DNA of 36,677 nt, from contig JACENB010000036.1 in assembly GCA_013867245.1 (NCBI GenBank), positions 1-36,677 of the forward strand, written 5' to 3'. A program made the position numbers and the translations under genes. This document shows, one piece after another, positions 1 through 7,030 of this stretch; the first letter of the stretch is position 1; each line of letters begins with the position of its first letter. The notes beneath the pieces are model-generated. The model had not been told where the DNA came from and did no database searches. It worked only from the letters and a program-made list of their open reading frames with translations. Source of the DNA: Nitrosopumilaceae archaeon (GTDB lineage Archaea > Thermoproteota > Nitrososphaeria > Nitrososphaerales > Nitrosopumilaceae).

Positions 1-716
1 AATTCTTTTGCAACGTTAACAGGATTCTTTGCATTCAAAATAGTTCTACCAACAATTAGATAATCTGTACCAGAAGAAATCACTTCTGATGCATTTCCAC
101 CCTGAGTTCCAACTCCAGGTGAAAATATACTTAAATTTTTTCCTGCTTGTTTAGAACAATATTGAATAATTTTTGGAAACGTTGCGCCAACTACAATTCC
201 ATCTACTTTTGCAGTTAATGCCCAATTTAGAAATAATTGGTATAATTGTTGTTTTTTGCCCATTTTAATTTCCATATCATATGATAATCTAGCCTCAGGT
301 GCACTCATGTGACATAAAGTAATCACACCATTTTTTTCTTTATGAGATGATTTTACTAAATTCTTCAAGCTATCCAGTCCCATGATAGGATTTGCAATTA
401 CAGCATCAAACCCCAAATTCCATAAATGTTCTGTTGTTACACGATTAGTATTTCCAATATCATTTAATTTGATATCTGCAATTGTTTGTAATCCATAATC
501 ATGTGCTGTTTTATTGATTTTAATAATTTCTTTAGAACTTAGAGGAAGTAGTAAATGAAAATTTAATTTAATTGCACAAAGATATGGATTTAGTTTTTTG
601 ATGTTTTGAATAGTTTTATTTTGTAAATTTTTTTCTGAAGAATTATAATCATTTGCAAGAATTACTTTGCCATTACTTTTTGAGATCTGTGAAAGTCTAG
701 TTTTGAAGGTGGCCAT
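1..716 (-). CDS. pyrF: Orotidine 5'-phosphate decarboxylase (C-terminus cut by window edge)
   Basis: Decarboxylates OMP to UMP, the last step of de novo pyrimidine synthesis. Reading leftward from ATG at 716, the protein begins MATFKTRLSQ, continues to ILANDY, then shows the catalytic DIKLNDIGNT motif (the D-x-K-x-x-D signature of the family). The phosphate-binding loop follows as FSPGVGTQGG, and then GTDYLIVGRTI. Only about the last ten residues should be missing beyond position 1. The start overlaps the end of the upstream minus-strand gene by 20 nt, so the two are probably cotranscribed. The family call is firm; the exact start is the only ATG that precedes the first beta strand. Confidence 0.93.
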   Translation of the reverse strand, partial: MATFKTRLSQISKSNGKVILANDYNSSEKNLQNKTIQNIKKLNPYLCAIKLNFHLLLPLSSKEIIKINKTAHDYGLQTIADIKLNDIGNTNRVTTEHLWNLGFDAVIANPIMGLDSLKNLVKSSHKEKNGVITLCHMSAPEARLSYDMEIKMGKKQQLYQLFLNWALTAKVDGIVVGATFPKIIQYCSKQAGKNLSIFSPGVGTQGGNASEVISSGTDYLIVGRTILNAKNPVNVAKE

Positions 717-1383
717 AATCAACTAGTGGATGAGTATCCTTCAATTTTATTATTTTGATATAAGAATAGCCATGTTCAGAGGGGTTTTGGACAAACGTTG
801 GTTCAACTCCGTTTGTAGTAGAAAATTTGATAAATGGATTTTCAGGTTCACTGTTCAATACAACATGACAAAAATATGATGTTCCTTCATCATTAAAATT
901 CATAAAAACTCCAAGAAGCCATTTGTCATTATGAGGAAATAAAAACAGCGGGAAAGGAACTTCATCAAAACCCCATGTGAGTTTTGCAAGACTAGATAAA
1001 TCCTCTAGTTCAATAGGCTGATACCGATCAAGTGTTCCATTACCAGGTTGTAATGTTTTTGGAAGAGATTTAATTCTAATAATTGGTGAATATAATTTAC
1101 TAGAGTCAGAAGTAGAATCTACAATGTCAGATTCTTCTTTTCCAGATTTTAATCCATAACAAAGGTAATCACCATTACGCTCTAAAGGAGTATAGTAAAC
1201 AATTGGTTTTTCTTTTAATACATCCATTTGCACAGATAAAATTTTTCTACCATCATGATTGTGTGAAAAAGATACACGTGGTGCACGCTCAAGTGCACAA
1301 ACTAATCTGGTAAATTCTAAAGTTGAATGTACTTGAATGTAACGAGGTAATTTATCAACAGAAGAAGTTTCTAATTTGTCCAC
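697..1383 (-). CDS. Conserved-looking hypothetical protein, 228 aa
   Basis: I do not recognise this protein. It is soluble (no membrane segment or signal peptide), with mixed alpha/beta composition and many aromatic residues in the second half. Examples are LTWGFDEVPFPLFLFPHND and TSYFCHVVLNSEPENPF. There is no obvious metal cluster or nucleotide-binding loop. It lies between purA and pyrF on the same strand, 49 nt after purA ends, and its end overlaps the pyrF start by 20 nt. This suggests one transcription unit of nucleotide-biosynthesis genes. Codon use matches the neighbours. A link to nucleotide metabolism is only inferred from context. Confidence 0.75.
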   Translation of the reverse strand: MDKLETSSVDKLPRYIQVHSTLEFTRLVCALERAPRVSFSHNHDGRKILSVQMDVLKEKPIVYYTPLERNGDYLCYGLKSGKEESDIVDSTSDSSKLYSPIIRIKSLPKTLQPGNGTLDRYQPIELEDLSSLAKLTWGFDEVPFPLFLFPHNDKWLLGVFMNFNDEGTSYFCHVVLNSEPENPFIKFSTTNGVEPTFVQNPSEHGYSYIKIIKLKDTHPLVDYGHLQN

Positions 1384-1432
1384 AAGGATTTGTAAAAGAT
1401 TATCAAATTAAACTTATCCAAAAATCTAGAGC

Positions 1433-2434
1433 CTAGTTTCTTCTATCAACAACATCATTGATAGCTGGACCAGTTCCAATAATTGTTACAGGCGTGTTTA
1501 ATTCATCTTCAATATTTTTAATAAATGATTTTGCATCTTCAGATAATTCATCAAAAGATGTTTTTCCAGCACAGTCAGTAAAAAGAACATCAAGTTTTGT
1601 GATAGAAATTTGTGTTGCGCCATTAAGCATAATTGCACGCCTAGCTAAATCAAAATCAAAATCAGCTGCACGTCTTTGACGACCAGTTACAGTTCCAAAT
1701 TCAGACCAATTTTTCTTTTCAGCTTCTTCTAGAGATAATTCTTTAGCTAAGGGACCAGTTCCAACACGAGTAACATATGATTTGAAAACAACAATTACTT
1801 CATCAACTTTTGTTGGTCCTAAACCAACGTCAGCACAAATTCCAGATGCAGTAACATCTTTAGAAGTAACAAAAGGATATGTTCCGTGCCATAGTGAAAG
1901 GAATGTTCCTTGAGTACCTTCAACTAGAACATTTTGATTTGCAGATAATGCTGAATTAATCTCTTCAGGAACGTCAGTAATCAAAGAAGATAACGATTCA
2001 AAGTCTTTTGCCATTTTTAAAACTCGCATTGCTCTATCAGAATTTGCTGGACCAGTTCCACTACCAGTACTACCAATTTTTTCTTTCAATTCTCCTTTAG
2101 AATCTCGTTGTAAGTGGGAATCTTCAATTACACCACAGTGTTTATCGATGAAAACACGACCAGATGCACCAAAATCCTGAATTTCATTGGCTAAAACTTC
2201 AGGATTAATTACAACACCAGGTCCAATCATAACTTTAGCATTTTTATTTAAAAATCCACTTGGAAGCATTCTGACTTTGTAGACTTTATCACCATCCATG
2301 ATAGTATGGCCAGCATTTGGACCTGCACCTCCTCGAACAATAATTTTAGGATCGTCTTTAATTGCCAAATAAGAAATAATTTTTCCTTTACCTTCATCAC
2401 CAAAAAATCCTCCAACAACAACGGTAGATGTCAT
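1433..2434 (-). CDS. purA: Adenylosuccinate synthetase, short archaeal form
   Basis: Joins IMP and aspartate with GTP hydrolysis to form adenylosuccinate, the first committed step to AMP. The motif GDEGKGK is at residues 12-18, with Asp13 in the place of the known catalytic base. GPNAGHTI puts the catalytic His at residue 43, and GTQGT and TGRQRRA follow. An ATG lies 12 nt further upstream (2446), but the start at 2434 gives the canonical Asp13 numbering and sits about 26 nt from a TATA-like element near 2454-2465. At 333 residues it is about 100 shorter than bacterial PurA, as is usual in many archaea. PurB, the next enzyme, is encoded at 18276. Confidence 0.96.
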   Translation of the reverse strand: MTSTVVVGGFFGDEGKGKIISYLAIKDDPKIIVRGGAGPNAGHTIMDGDKVYKVRMLPSGFLNKNAKVMIGPGVVINPEVLANEIQDFGASGRVFIDKHCGVIEDSHLQRDSKGELKEKIGSTGSGTGPANSDRAMRVLKMAKDFESLSSLITDVPEEINSALSANQNVLVEGTQGTFLSLWHGTYPFVTSKDVTASGICADVGLGPTKVDEVIVVFKSYVTRVGTGPLAKELSLEEAEKKNWSEFGTVTGRQRRAADFDFDLARRAIMLNGATQISITKLDVLFTDCAGKTSFDELSEDAKSFIKNIEDELNTPVTIIGTGPAINDVVDRRN

Positions 2435-2514
2435 AATTCTAAACATCCATTTCGTTTATTTAAGCTAAAGTATTGTCACATGATTTTATATTCAAGCAAC
2501 ATCAGATTAGATCG

Positions 2515-2976
2515 ATGTCTGAAGATAATTTTGCTGGAAATATTATTGTAAATTTAGCTAGTCTACCAGATTTTCTTCGAGTGCCAATTTTAAAAAAAAG
2601 AATGATTGAATTTTTTTCAAAAGAGGAATCAGACAAAAAAGAAATTATCTATAATGCTTTAGAAGCTGGTCCAACAATTCCATTTCTTAATTTTTCCAAA
2701 TTGTTTAAATCATGGTTAAAAATTGTAGCAAGTCTTCCAGAAGATCATAGAGAAGGAATGTTTCAAGCATACATTAACCAATCATTATTAGAACCAGAAA
2801 AATTAATTGCGTTTAATCTAGATGGGATTTTAGAAATGTTTTTGCAATTAGAAGAAAATGAAAAAGATACTATAGCAAAAACGATCAAAAAAATTATTCA
2901 AAATCTGGATGAAAGTGATAGGAAAAAAATTCTAATCATTATACCAAATAATGCAAAAATTCATTTAAAAATTTAG
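2515..2976 (+). CDS. Hypothetical helical protein, 153 aa
   Basis: Unrecognised. The protein is predominantly helical and charged. It has repeated pieces of similar character, for example FLRVPILKKRMIEFF, FLNFSKLFKSWLKIVASLP and IIQNLDESDRKKILIII, which could be short helical repeats. There is no membrane segment or metal motif. I prefer ATG at 2515 over an in-frame ATG at 2473: a TATA-like TTTTATATTC at about 2482-2491 lies 25-30 nt before it and would fall inside the longer coding sequence. It is divergent from purA and convergent with the YggX-like gene, whose stop overlaps this gene's stop by 4 nt. Confidence 0.7.
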   Translation: MSEDNFAGNIIVNLASLPDFLRVPILKKRMIEFFSKEESDKKEIIYNALEAGPTIPFLNFSKLFKSWLKIVASLPEDHREGMFQAYINQSLLEPEKLIAFNLDGILEMFLQLEENEKDTIAKTIKKIIQNLDESDRKKILIIIPNNAKIHLKI

Positions 2977-3254
2977 TTTACTTGAGGCTCATCAGGTTTT
3001 CTATTATCTTCATTTGTGTAATCAATGATTTCTCCTTCAGGAGATAATACACCTACAAAGATTTTTTCGTGTTTTTTTAATAATTTTCTGTGATCAGCCA
3101 TAGACATATCTAATTTCATTTCATTCATGACCATAATCTGATATTCTTTCCATTCAGTCCAACACTTTGTGCATGTAGGATATTTTTCATTTACTGGTCC
3201 TAATTGTTCAGTATCAGGAATAGAATTTTTACATTTGGTACATGTACGACTCAT
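2973..3254 (-). CDS. YggX-like Fe(2+)-trafficking protein with N-terminal zinc ribbon
   Basis: The C-terminal half resembles bacterial YggX, which is linked to iron handling and Fe-S protection. The stretch WTEWKEYQIMVMNEMKLDM followed by ADHRKLLKKH parallels the YggX core (W-x-x-W, then MxINExKLxM, then AEHRKLL). Before it sit two CxxC pairs, C5/C8 and C28/C31, forming a probable zinc or rubredoxin-like ribbon that classic YggX lacks. I chose ATG at 3254 (MSRTCTKC). The reading frame opens further upstream, but that 22-residue extension is low-complexity and overlaps promoter-like DNA. The 93-residue length fits YggX. The function is inferred from similarity; iron binding is not shown by sequence alone. 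Confidence 0.72.
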   Translation of the reverse strand: MSRTCTKCKNSIPDTEQLGPVNEKYPTCTKCWTEWKEYQIMVMNEMKLDMSMADHRKLLKKHEKIFVGVLSPEGEIIDYTNEDNRKPDEPQVN

Positions 3255-3331
3255 AAGAATCAGGAAGAAATTACTCCTTTTATCTTTTTTTGATGTAAAG
3301 TAATAATAATTAATGAACAATATCAGATAGC

Positions 3332-3547
3332 ATGAAGATCAAGTGTCCAAAATGTAAAGAAAATGCAGAAGTTGCAATGGATTATTCAGTTGTCAAATGT
3401 GGTTCATGTGATTTAGATATGAGTTACGGAGAATATGTAAAATTTGTAGCACATAATCAACCAAGATATTCAGATATTTTAGGAGATTATGCATCGGGTG
3501 GTAGCACAGAAGGACATACAGCAGGATCTTTGGATGAATGGGATTAA
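3332..3547 (+). CDS. Small zinc-ribbon protein, 71 aa
   Basis: C5PKC8 and C23GSC26 form a four-cysteine zinc ribbon spaced as in TFIIB- or RPA-type ribbons. After it comes an unstructured tail rich in Gly, Ser, Asp and Glu ending in LDEWD. There is no further domain, so it may be a nucleic-acid or protein adaptor; the exact role is unknown. It is divergent from the YggX-like gene, with about 77 nt between the starts. Similar tiny CPxC proteins are common in archaea. Confidence 0.75.
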   Translation: MKIKCPKCKENAEVAMDYSVVKCGSCDLDMSYGEYVKFVAHNQPRYSDILGDYASGGSTEGHTAGSLDEWD

Positions 3548-3607
3548 CAAGATGGTAAAATGATTCATCAGATTAAAATAATTACTTTAAGAAATTACTA
3601 AACATCA

Positions 3608-4255
3608 TTGGAATTTTTATTAGAAAATATATTAAATCTTGTAGGATTTTTAGTAGGACTTGCAATTGGTATTATGTCTTTTGTGGGATTTCGAAATACT
3701 GGTAGTCCAACATTATTTAGATTAACAATTGCATTTTTTTCAATCAGTATAGGATTTTTTGTGATTTGGTCAGGATACATGTTAGAAGATTATGTAATTA
3801 AATCTGGAAGTATAGATAGAGGAATTCAAACATTAGGAATCGTAATTCAAACTGTAGGATATTTTTTTATTGCATTTTCCCACAGCATTAAAGCATTTTT
3901 TCCAAAATCAAATTACTTTAGATCAATAGGAATTTTACCATTTTTCTTGGTGTCAACAGTTCAACTAGAACATATTTTCAGATCAATTTCATTTATTTTA
4001 TTGGTGTATGGTGCAATTGAAACAATATTGTCATATAGAGACAATAAAAACAAAGGTGCAGTTTCAGTTGCCTTAGGATTAGGACTTTTAGCATTTGGAG
4101 AATTTTTGGGATGGTATTCTTTTGTATTTCCTGAATCAATATTATATTCAATATCTATGACAATCAAAATAGGAGGATTAGTTGCATTATTCATTCCAGT
4201 AAGTAAGGTTCCATTAAAGAGGATAAAATTTGATGACGACTTGGATAAAATTTGA
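3608..4255 (+). CDS. Polytopic membrane protein, 215 aa, about seven helices
   Basis: Unrecognised integral membrane protein. Hydrophobic segments lie at about residues 8-26, 34-56, 75-95, 103-122, 122-138, 146-165 and 177-195, with a short charged tail (KRIKFDDDLDKI) on the probable cytoplasmic side. It begins with TTG, as several genes here do, and no ATG precedes it in frame. The next gene in the same direction (4360) is a winged-helix regulator, about 100 nt away. The pairing could mean that the regulator controls or responds to this membrane protein, but that is only suggested by adjacency. There is no catalytic motif. Confidence 0.7.
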   Translation: MEFLLENILNLVGFLVGLAIGIMSFVGFRNTGSPTLFRLTIAFFSISIGFFVIWSGYMLEDYVIKSGSIDRGIQTLGIVIQTVGYFFIAFSHSIKAFFPKSNYFRSIGILPFFLVSTVQLEHIFRSISFILLVYGAIETILSYRDNKNKGAVSVALGLGLLAFGEFLGWYSFVFPESILYSISMTIKIGGLVALFIPVSKVPLKRIKFDDDLDKI

Positions 4256-4359
4256 AATAGGCTCAAAAATCCAGAGTTGTCAAATTCTTTTATCTTTTTA
4301 GTATAGACGAAAATATCATTTGTTTCGTATACAGATTTAACAACAAAAAACACAGGGAA

Positions 4360-4647
4360 ATGACAGAATATAGAACACAAATGAAAATTATTGGAGACAT
4401 ATTGTCAACAACTAGAGATGACCTTCAAGATGAAAATGGGGCAACAGTAACATATCTAATTAGAAAAGCAAATATTTCTCATTCTAGAATTTCTAGAATT
4501 TTAAAAACATTAGTTTCACAAGGCTTGTTAGAACAAGCTGATTCACAAGGTTCAAACAGATATAAAATTAGTCAATCAGGAAGAGAATTTCTTCAAGCAT
4601 ATCATTCATTTTCTAAATTTGCAGATAATTTTGGTTTAAATATTTAA
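4360..4647 (+). CDS. Winged helix-turn-helix regulator, 95 aa
   Basis: DNA-binding protein of the small archaeal winged-helix type (ArnR1/HTH_45-like). The recognition region reads ANISHSRISRILKTLVSQGL, followed by a wing with RYKISQSGREFL and a C-terminal helix. A clear paralogue is encoded at 11488. Both share the YRT-x-M start, KAN(I/L)SHSR, SxxGRxxL, and a tail ending FGL. No ligand-binding domain is present. The gene is followed by a perfect 9+1+9 palindrome at 4655-4673 that could be an operator. Targets are unknown. Confidence 0.82.
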   Translation: MTEYRTQMKIIGDILSTTRDDLQDENGATVTYLIRKANISHSRISRILKTLVSQGLLEQADSQGSNRYKISQSGREFLQAYHSFSKFADNFGLNI

Positions 4648-4654
4648 TTTCTTC

Positions 4655-4673
4655 TTGTATTAAATTAATACAA
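4655..4673. repeat. Perfect 19-nt palindrome between regulator gene and tsaC
   Basis: TTGTATTAA, a single central A, then TTAATACAA: nine perfectly paired bases on each side. It starts 8 nt after the stop of the winged-helix gene and ends 42-54 nt before the two possible tsaC starts. It could be an operator for a dimeric winged-helix protein, part of the tsaC promoter (it overlaps a TATA-like stretch), or a small terminator hairpin. AT-rich DNA produces some palindromes by chance, so function is unproven. Confidence 0.5.
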
Positions 4674-4715
4674 ATTACAATAACAAAAAGAAAATAATAA
4701 TTAAAGAAATAATGA

Positions 4716-5321
4716 ATGTTAGTTATAATGAAAGTAAATTGTCACGATGAGGGAATTAAAAAAGCAGATGAAATTATTGAAAATGGAGGAGTTGTAATAT
4801 TTCCAACAGATACTGTATATGGAATAGGTTGTAATCCATACAATGCAAATGCAGTAAAAAAAATTTATGAAATTAAATCAAGGGAAAAAATAAAGTCATT
4901 ACCAGTATTAGCAAGTTCAATACAGATAGTAAAAGAAATTAGCATAATAGACGAATTTACTGAAAAAATTATTAAAAAATATTGGCCAGGACCACTTACA
5001 TTAATTTTAAAATTAAAAGATAAAAATTTAAAAAAATCATTGAATTTAGAAGATAAAATTGCAGTGAGAATTCCAAATTCAGAGTGCACTTTAAAATTAT
5101 TAAACAAATGTAATTTACTAGTCGGCACAAGTGCAAATATTTCGGGGGATTCATCATTTACAGATCCTCAAGAATGCATGAAAAATGTCAAAAACTATGA
5201 TGTTTTTGTTGATGGAGGAACAATTACAAGTAAAGGCGAATCAACAATTATAGAAATAAAAAATGAAAAAATTCACATCATTAGAGAAGGCGCATTAAAA
5301 AAAGAGGATATTACGATTTGA
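4716..5321 (+). CDS. tsaC: Threonylcarbamoyl-AMP synthase (TsaC/Sua5/YrdC family)
   Basis: Makes threonylcarbamoyl-AMP from threonine, bicarbonate and ATP, the activated donor for N6-threonylcarbamoyladenosine (t6A) at position 37 of ANN-decoding tRNAs. Family features seen: VVIFPTDTVYGIGCNP, the basic motif KSREKIKSLPVL, YWPGPLTLIL, VAVRIP-like IAVRIPNS, and GTSANISGD. At about 200 residues it is the short YrdC-type form without the Sua5 C-terminal domain. ATG codons at 4716 and 4728 are both possible; the second (MKVNCHDEG) fits the family N-terminus well. It overlaps the next gene by 4 nt (ATGA), so the two are translationally coupled. The acceptor-side KEOPS subunit Cgi121 is encoded nearby on the other strand. 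Confidence 0.93.
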   Translation: MLVIMKVNCHDEGIKKADEIIENGGVVIFPTDTVYGIGCNPYNANAVKKIYEIKSREKIKSLPVLASSIQIVKEISIIDEFTEKIIKKYWPGPLTLILKLKDKNLKKSLNLEDKIAVRIPNSECTLKLLNKCNLLVGTSANISGDSSFTDPQECMKNVKNYDVFVDGGTITSKGESTIIEIKNEKIHIIREGALKKEDITI

Positions 5322-5842
5322 TGAATCTGATTGTTACCTGTGCAAGAAATTTAGAAGGAGAAGCAGAGGAAGAAATAATAGATATTTTAGACGAGTTAGG
5401 AGATTCCGATATTAAAATTTCTGTTAGCAATATGTCTGGAATTATTACTATTCAAACAAAATTAGATCCCATAGAAGTAGTTAGAAAAATGAAGGAGATC
5501 TTGTTAGATGAGCCTTGGAGTATCAGATACTGCTTAAGAGTAATTCCAATTCAAAAAATTGTTGAAACAAATCTTGAAAAAATTCAAGAATGTATTTCTA
5601 GCATTTCAGATAAAATTGAAGATGATGAATCATATAGAATATTAATTGAGAAAAGAAATTCAGATATTTCAAGTAAAGAAATAATTACAAATATTGCAAA
5701 TCAAATAAAAAACAAAGTATCATTAGATTATCCAGATAAAATTATTTTAATTGAGATACTAGGAATCGTTACAGGGATTTCACTCATTAAAAAATCAGAT
5801 ATACTTAGTCTAGAAAAAACTAAACGAAGTATGTCAGAGTAA
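5318..5842 (+). CDS. THUMP-domain protein, Tan1/THUMPD1-like
   Basis: Probable tRNA-binding protein. Its layout fits the THUMP fold as in Tan1: an N-terminal NLIVTCARNLEGEAEEEI, then a basic-flanked core RYCLRVIPI, and a C-terminal strand-turn region LIEILGIVTGISLIKKSDIL. In eukaryotes Tan1/THUMPD1 assists N4-acetylcytidine formation in tRNA; archaeal relatives are small lone THUMP proteins like this one. No methyltransferase or sulfurtransferase domain is attached. It starts inside the tsaC stop (ATGA overlap), supporting a shared tRNA-modification operon. Its end overlaps the end of the convergent MoaD-Cgi121 gene by 9 nt. The exact chemistry it supports is inferred. Confidence 0.75.
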   Translation: MMNLIVTCARNLEGEAEEEIIDILDELGDSDIKISVSNMSGIITIQTKLDPIEVVRKMKEILLDEPWSIRYCLRVIPIQKIVETNLEKIQECISSISDKIEDDESYRILIEKRNSDISSKEIITNIANQIKNKVSLDYPDKIILIEILGIVTGISLIKKSDILSLEKTKRSMSE

Positions 5843-6607
5843 AATAGAAGCTTTTTCGACCAAAATATCTTCTAGAGGAGTTTTTGAATATACTGAATCA
5901 ATATGTTTTTTTGAAATATTGAAATGTTTTTTAATAAACGAAGTATGATTTTTCAAAAATAAATTTACACATAATGGAGACAATTCAGAATATACTGAAT
6001 TAAAGTGATTTTTATTTCCAATTACAATTAAAATAAAATTAACTGAAGGTTTCAAACCAACAGAAGAAATTGCATTAGAAATTTGTAACGTGGATGCAAA
6101 TCTCATTAAAATATCAGTTTCAAGCTTGTTTGATAGTAAAATATTATTTTTTTCTGCATTTATTGAAATCGATAAAATTTTCTTTAAATGAGAAGCATTT
6201 AGAACAAAATTACTTGAAATAACTTGAAATTTTAATTTAGGATATTTTTCTCTTAAATTGTCAAGAAATTGAATATCAATTTTTTTTTGGCCACAAATTT
6301 CAATAATGTGAATTTGCTTTTTTTCAATTTCAAACGTTAATTTTTTTGAGGAACCACCGTGAATAACAGGGATTATACTTACAACATCACCATCAGAGAT
6401 TATAGTATCCTTTCCATTCATGGCTGAAGAATCAGAACCATTAATTGCAATTAGGATATTTTCAATATCAAGTTCAGAAGTATCATTAGGTTTAATTTCT
6501 AACAAATGCTCAAGTAATTCATTTACTGATATATCAGATTTTTCAATTTGAAATTGTTCAGAATTAAATAATTTTTTTGCACCACCGACTAATTTTACAG
6601 CAATCAT
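5834..6607 (-). CDS. MoaD/ThiS-like beta-grasp domain fused to KEOPS subunit Cgi121
   Basis: Two domains. Residues 1-85 look like a MoaD/ThiS ubiquitin-fold protein: IAVKLVGGAKKLF, SVNELLEHLL, ILIAING, then DGDVVSIIPVIHGG, with the diglycine at 84-85. In free MoaD/ThiS this diglycine is the C-terminus, but here the chain continues with SSKK. Residues from about 97 to 257 match Cgi121, the KEOPS subunit that binds the tRNA 3' end: KLKFQVISSNFVL, ASHLKKILSISINA, the pattern LETDILMRFASTLQISNAI, then VGLKP, and a C-terminal helix region. KEOPS makes t6A using the product of TsaC, encoded convergently next door. The role of the beta-grasp part is unknown. It may be a structural module, or become a modifier if cleaved. 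Confidence 0.8.
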   Translation of the reverse strand: MIAVKLVGGAKKLFNSEQFQIEKSDISVNELLEHLLEIKPNDTSELDIENILIAINGSDSSAMNGKDTIISDGDVVSIIPVIHGGSSKKLTFEIEKKQIHIIEICGQKKIDIQFLDNLREKYPKLKFQVISSNFVLNASHLKKILSISINAEKNNILLSNKLETDILMRFASTLQISNAISSVGLKPSVNFILIVIGNKNHFNSVYSELSPLCVNLFLKNHTSFIKKHFNISKKHIDSVYSKTPLEDILVEKASILL

Positions 6608-6649
6608 ATCAATATCTTATTTACAATTTAGAGATTAATATTTAATTAA

Positions 6650-7000
6650 TTATTCAGATTTCTCTTCTACAGATTCTGCTGTAGCAGTAATTGTTTCAAC
6701 TTCTTCGTTTGTAAGAGTAATTTCTTCAACTGTTTCAGAAATATCCTCAGAATCTGTAATCTCTAATGAAGAATCTTGTTCTTCATCATTTGAAGAATCA
6801 ACATTATCTTGTTTGTATTGTTCGTTGAGAATTTGTTTTTTATTAAATCGTGTGATGTATCCTGCAACTTTATTTTTCAATCCTTTTGAGCGGATAATAG
6901 AAACTTGATTTAGTGCTTTTTTGTTTTCAGTGAAATCTTCACCAAATTTTGTCTTATGGTCATTTAATACTTCAAATGAAAGACGTTTTATCCTATCCAC
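6650..7000 (-). CDS. rps17e: Small-subunit ribosomal protein eS17 with acidic C-terminal tail
   Basis: The first 60 residues match archaeal and eukaryotic eS17: DRIKRLSFEVLNDH, KFGEDFTENKKAL, then VSIIRSKGLKNKVAGYITRF. Standard archaeal eS17 is about 60-70 residues and ends soon after the GYITR motif. Here a further roughly 50 residues follow that are very rich in Glu, Asp, Ser and Thr (net strongly negative) with no predicted fold. The protein binds 16S rRNA in the 30S subunit. The tail resembles in composition the acidic N-terminal extension of uS11 at 15246. It is followed 42 nt on by the MoaD-Cgi121 gene on the same strand. Confidence 0.9.
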   Translation of the reverse strand: MDRIKRLSFEVLNDHKTKFGEDFTENKKALNQVSIIRSKGLKNKVAGYITRFNKKQILNEQYKQDNVDSSNDEEQDSSLEITDSEDISETVEEITLTNEEVETITATAESVEEKSE

Positions 7001-7030
7001 GCATGAATTAACGAAGGGGGTATTTTATAC

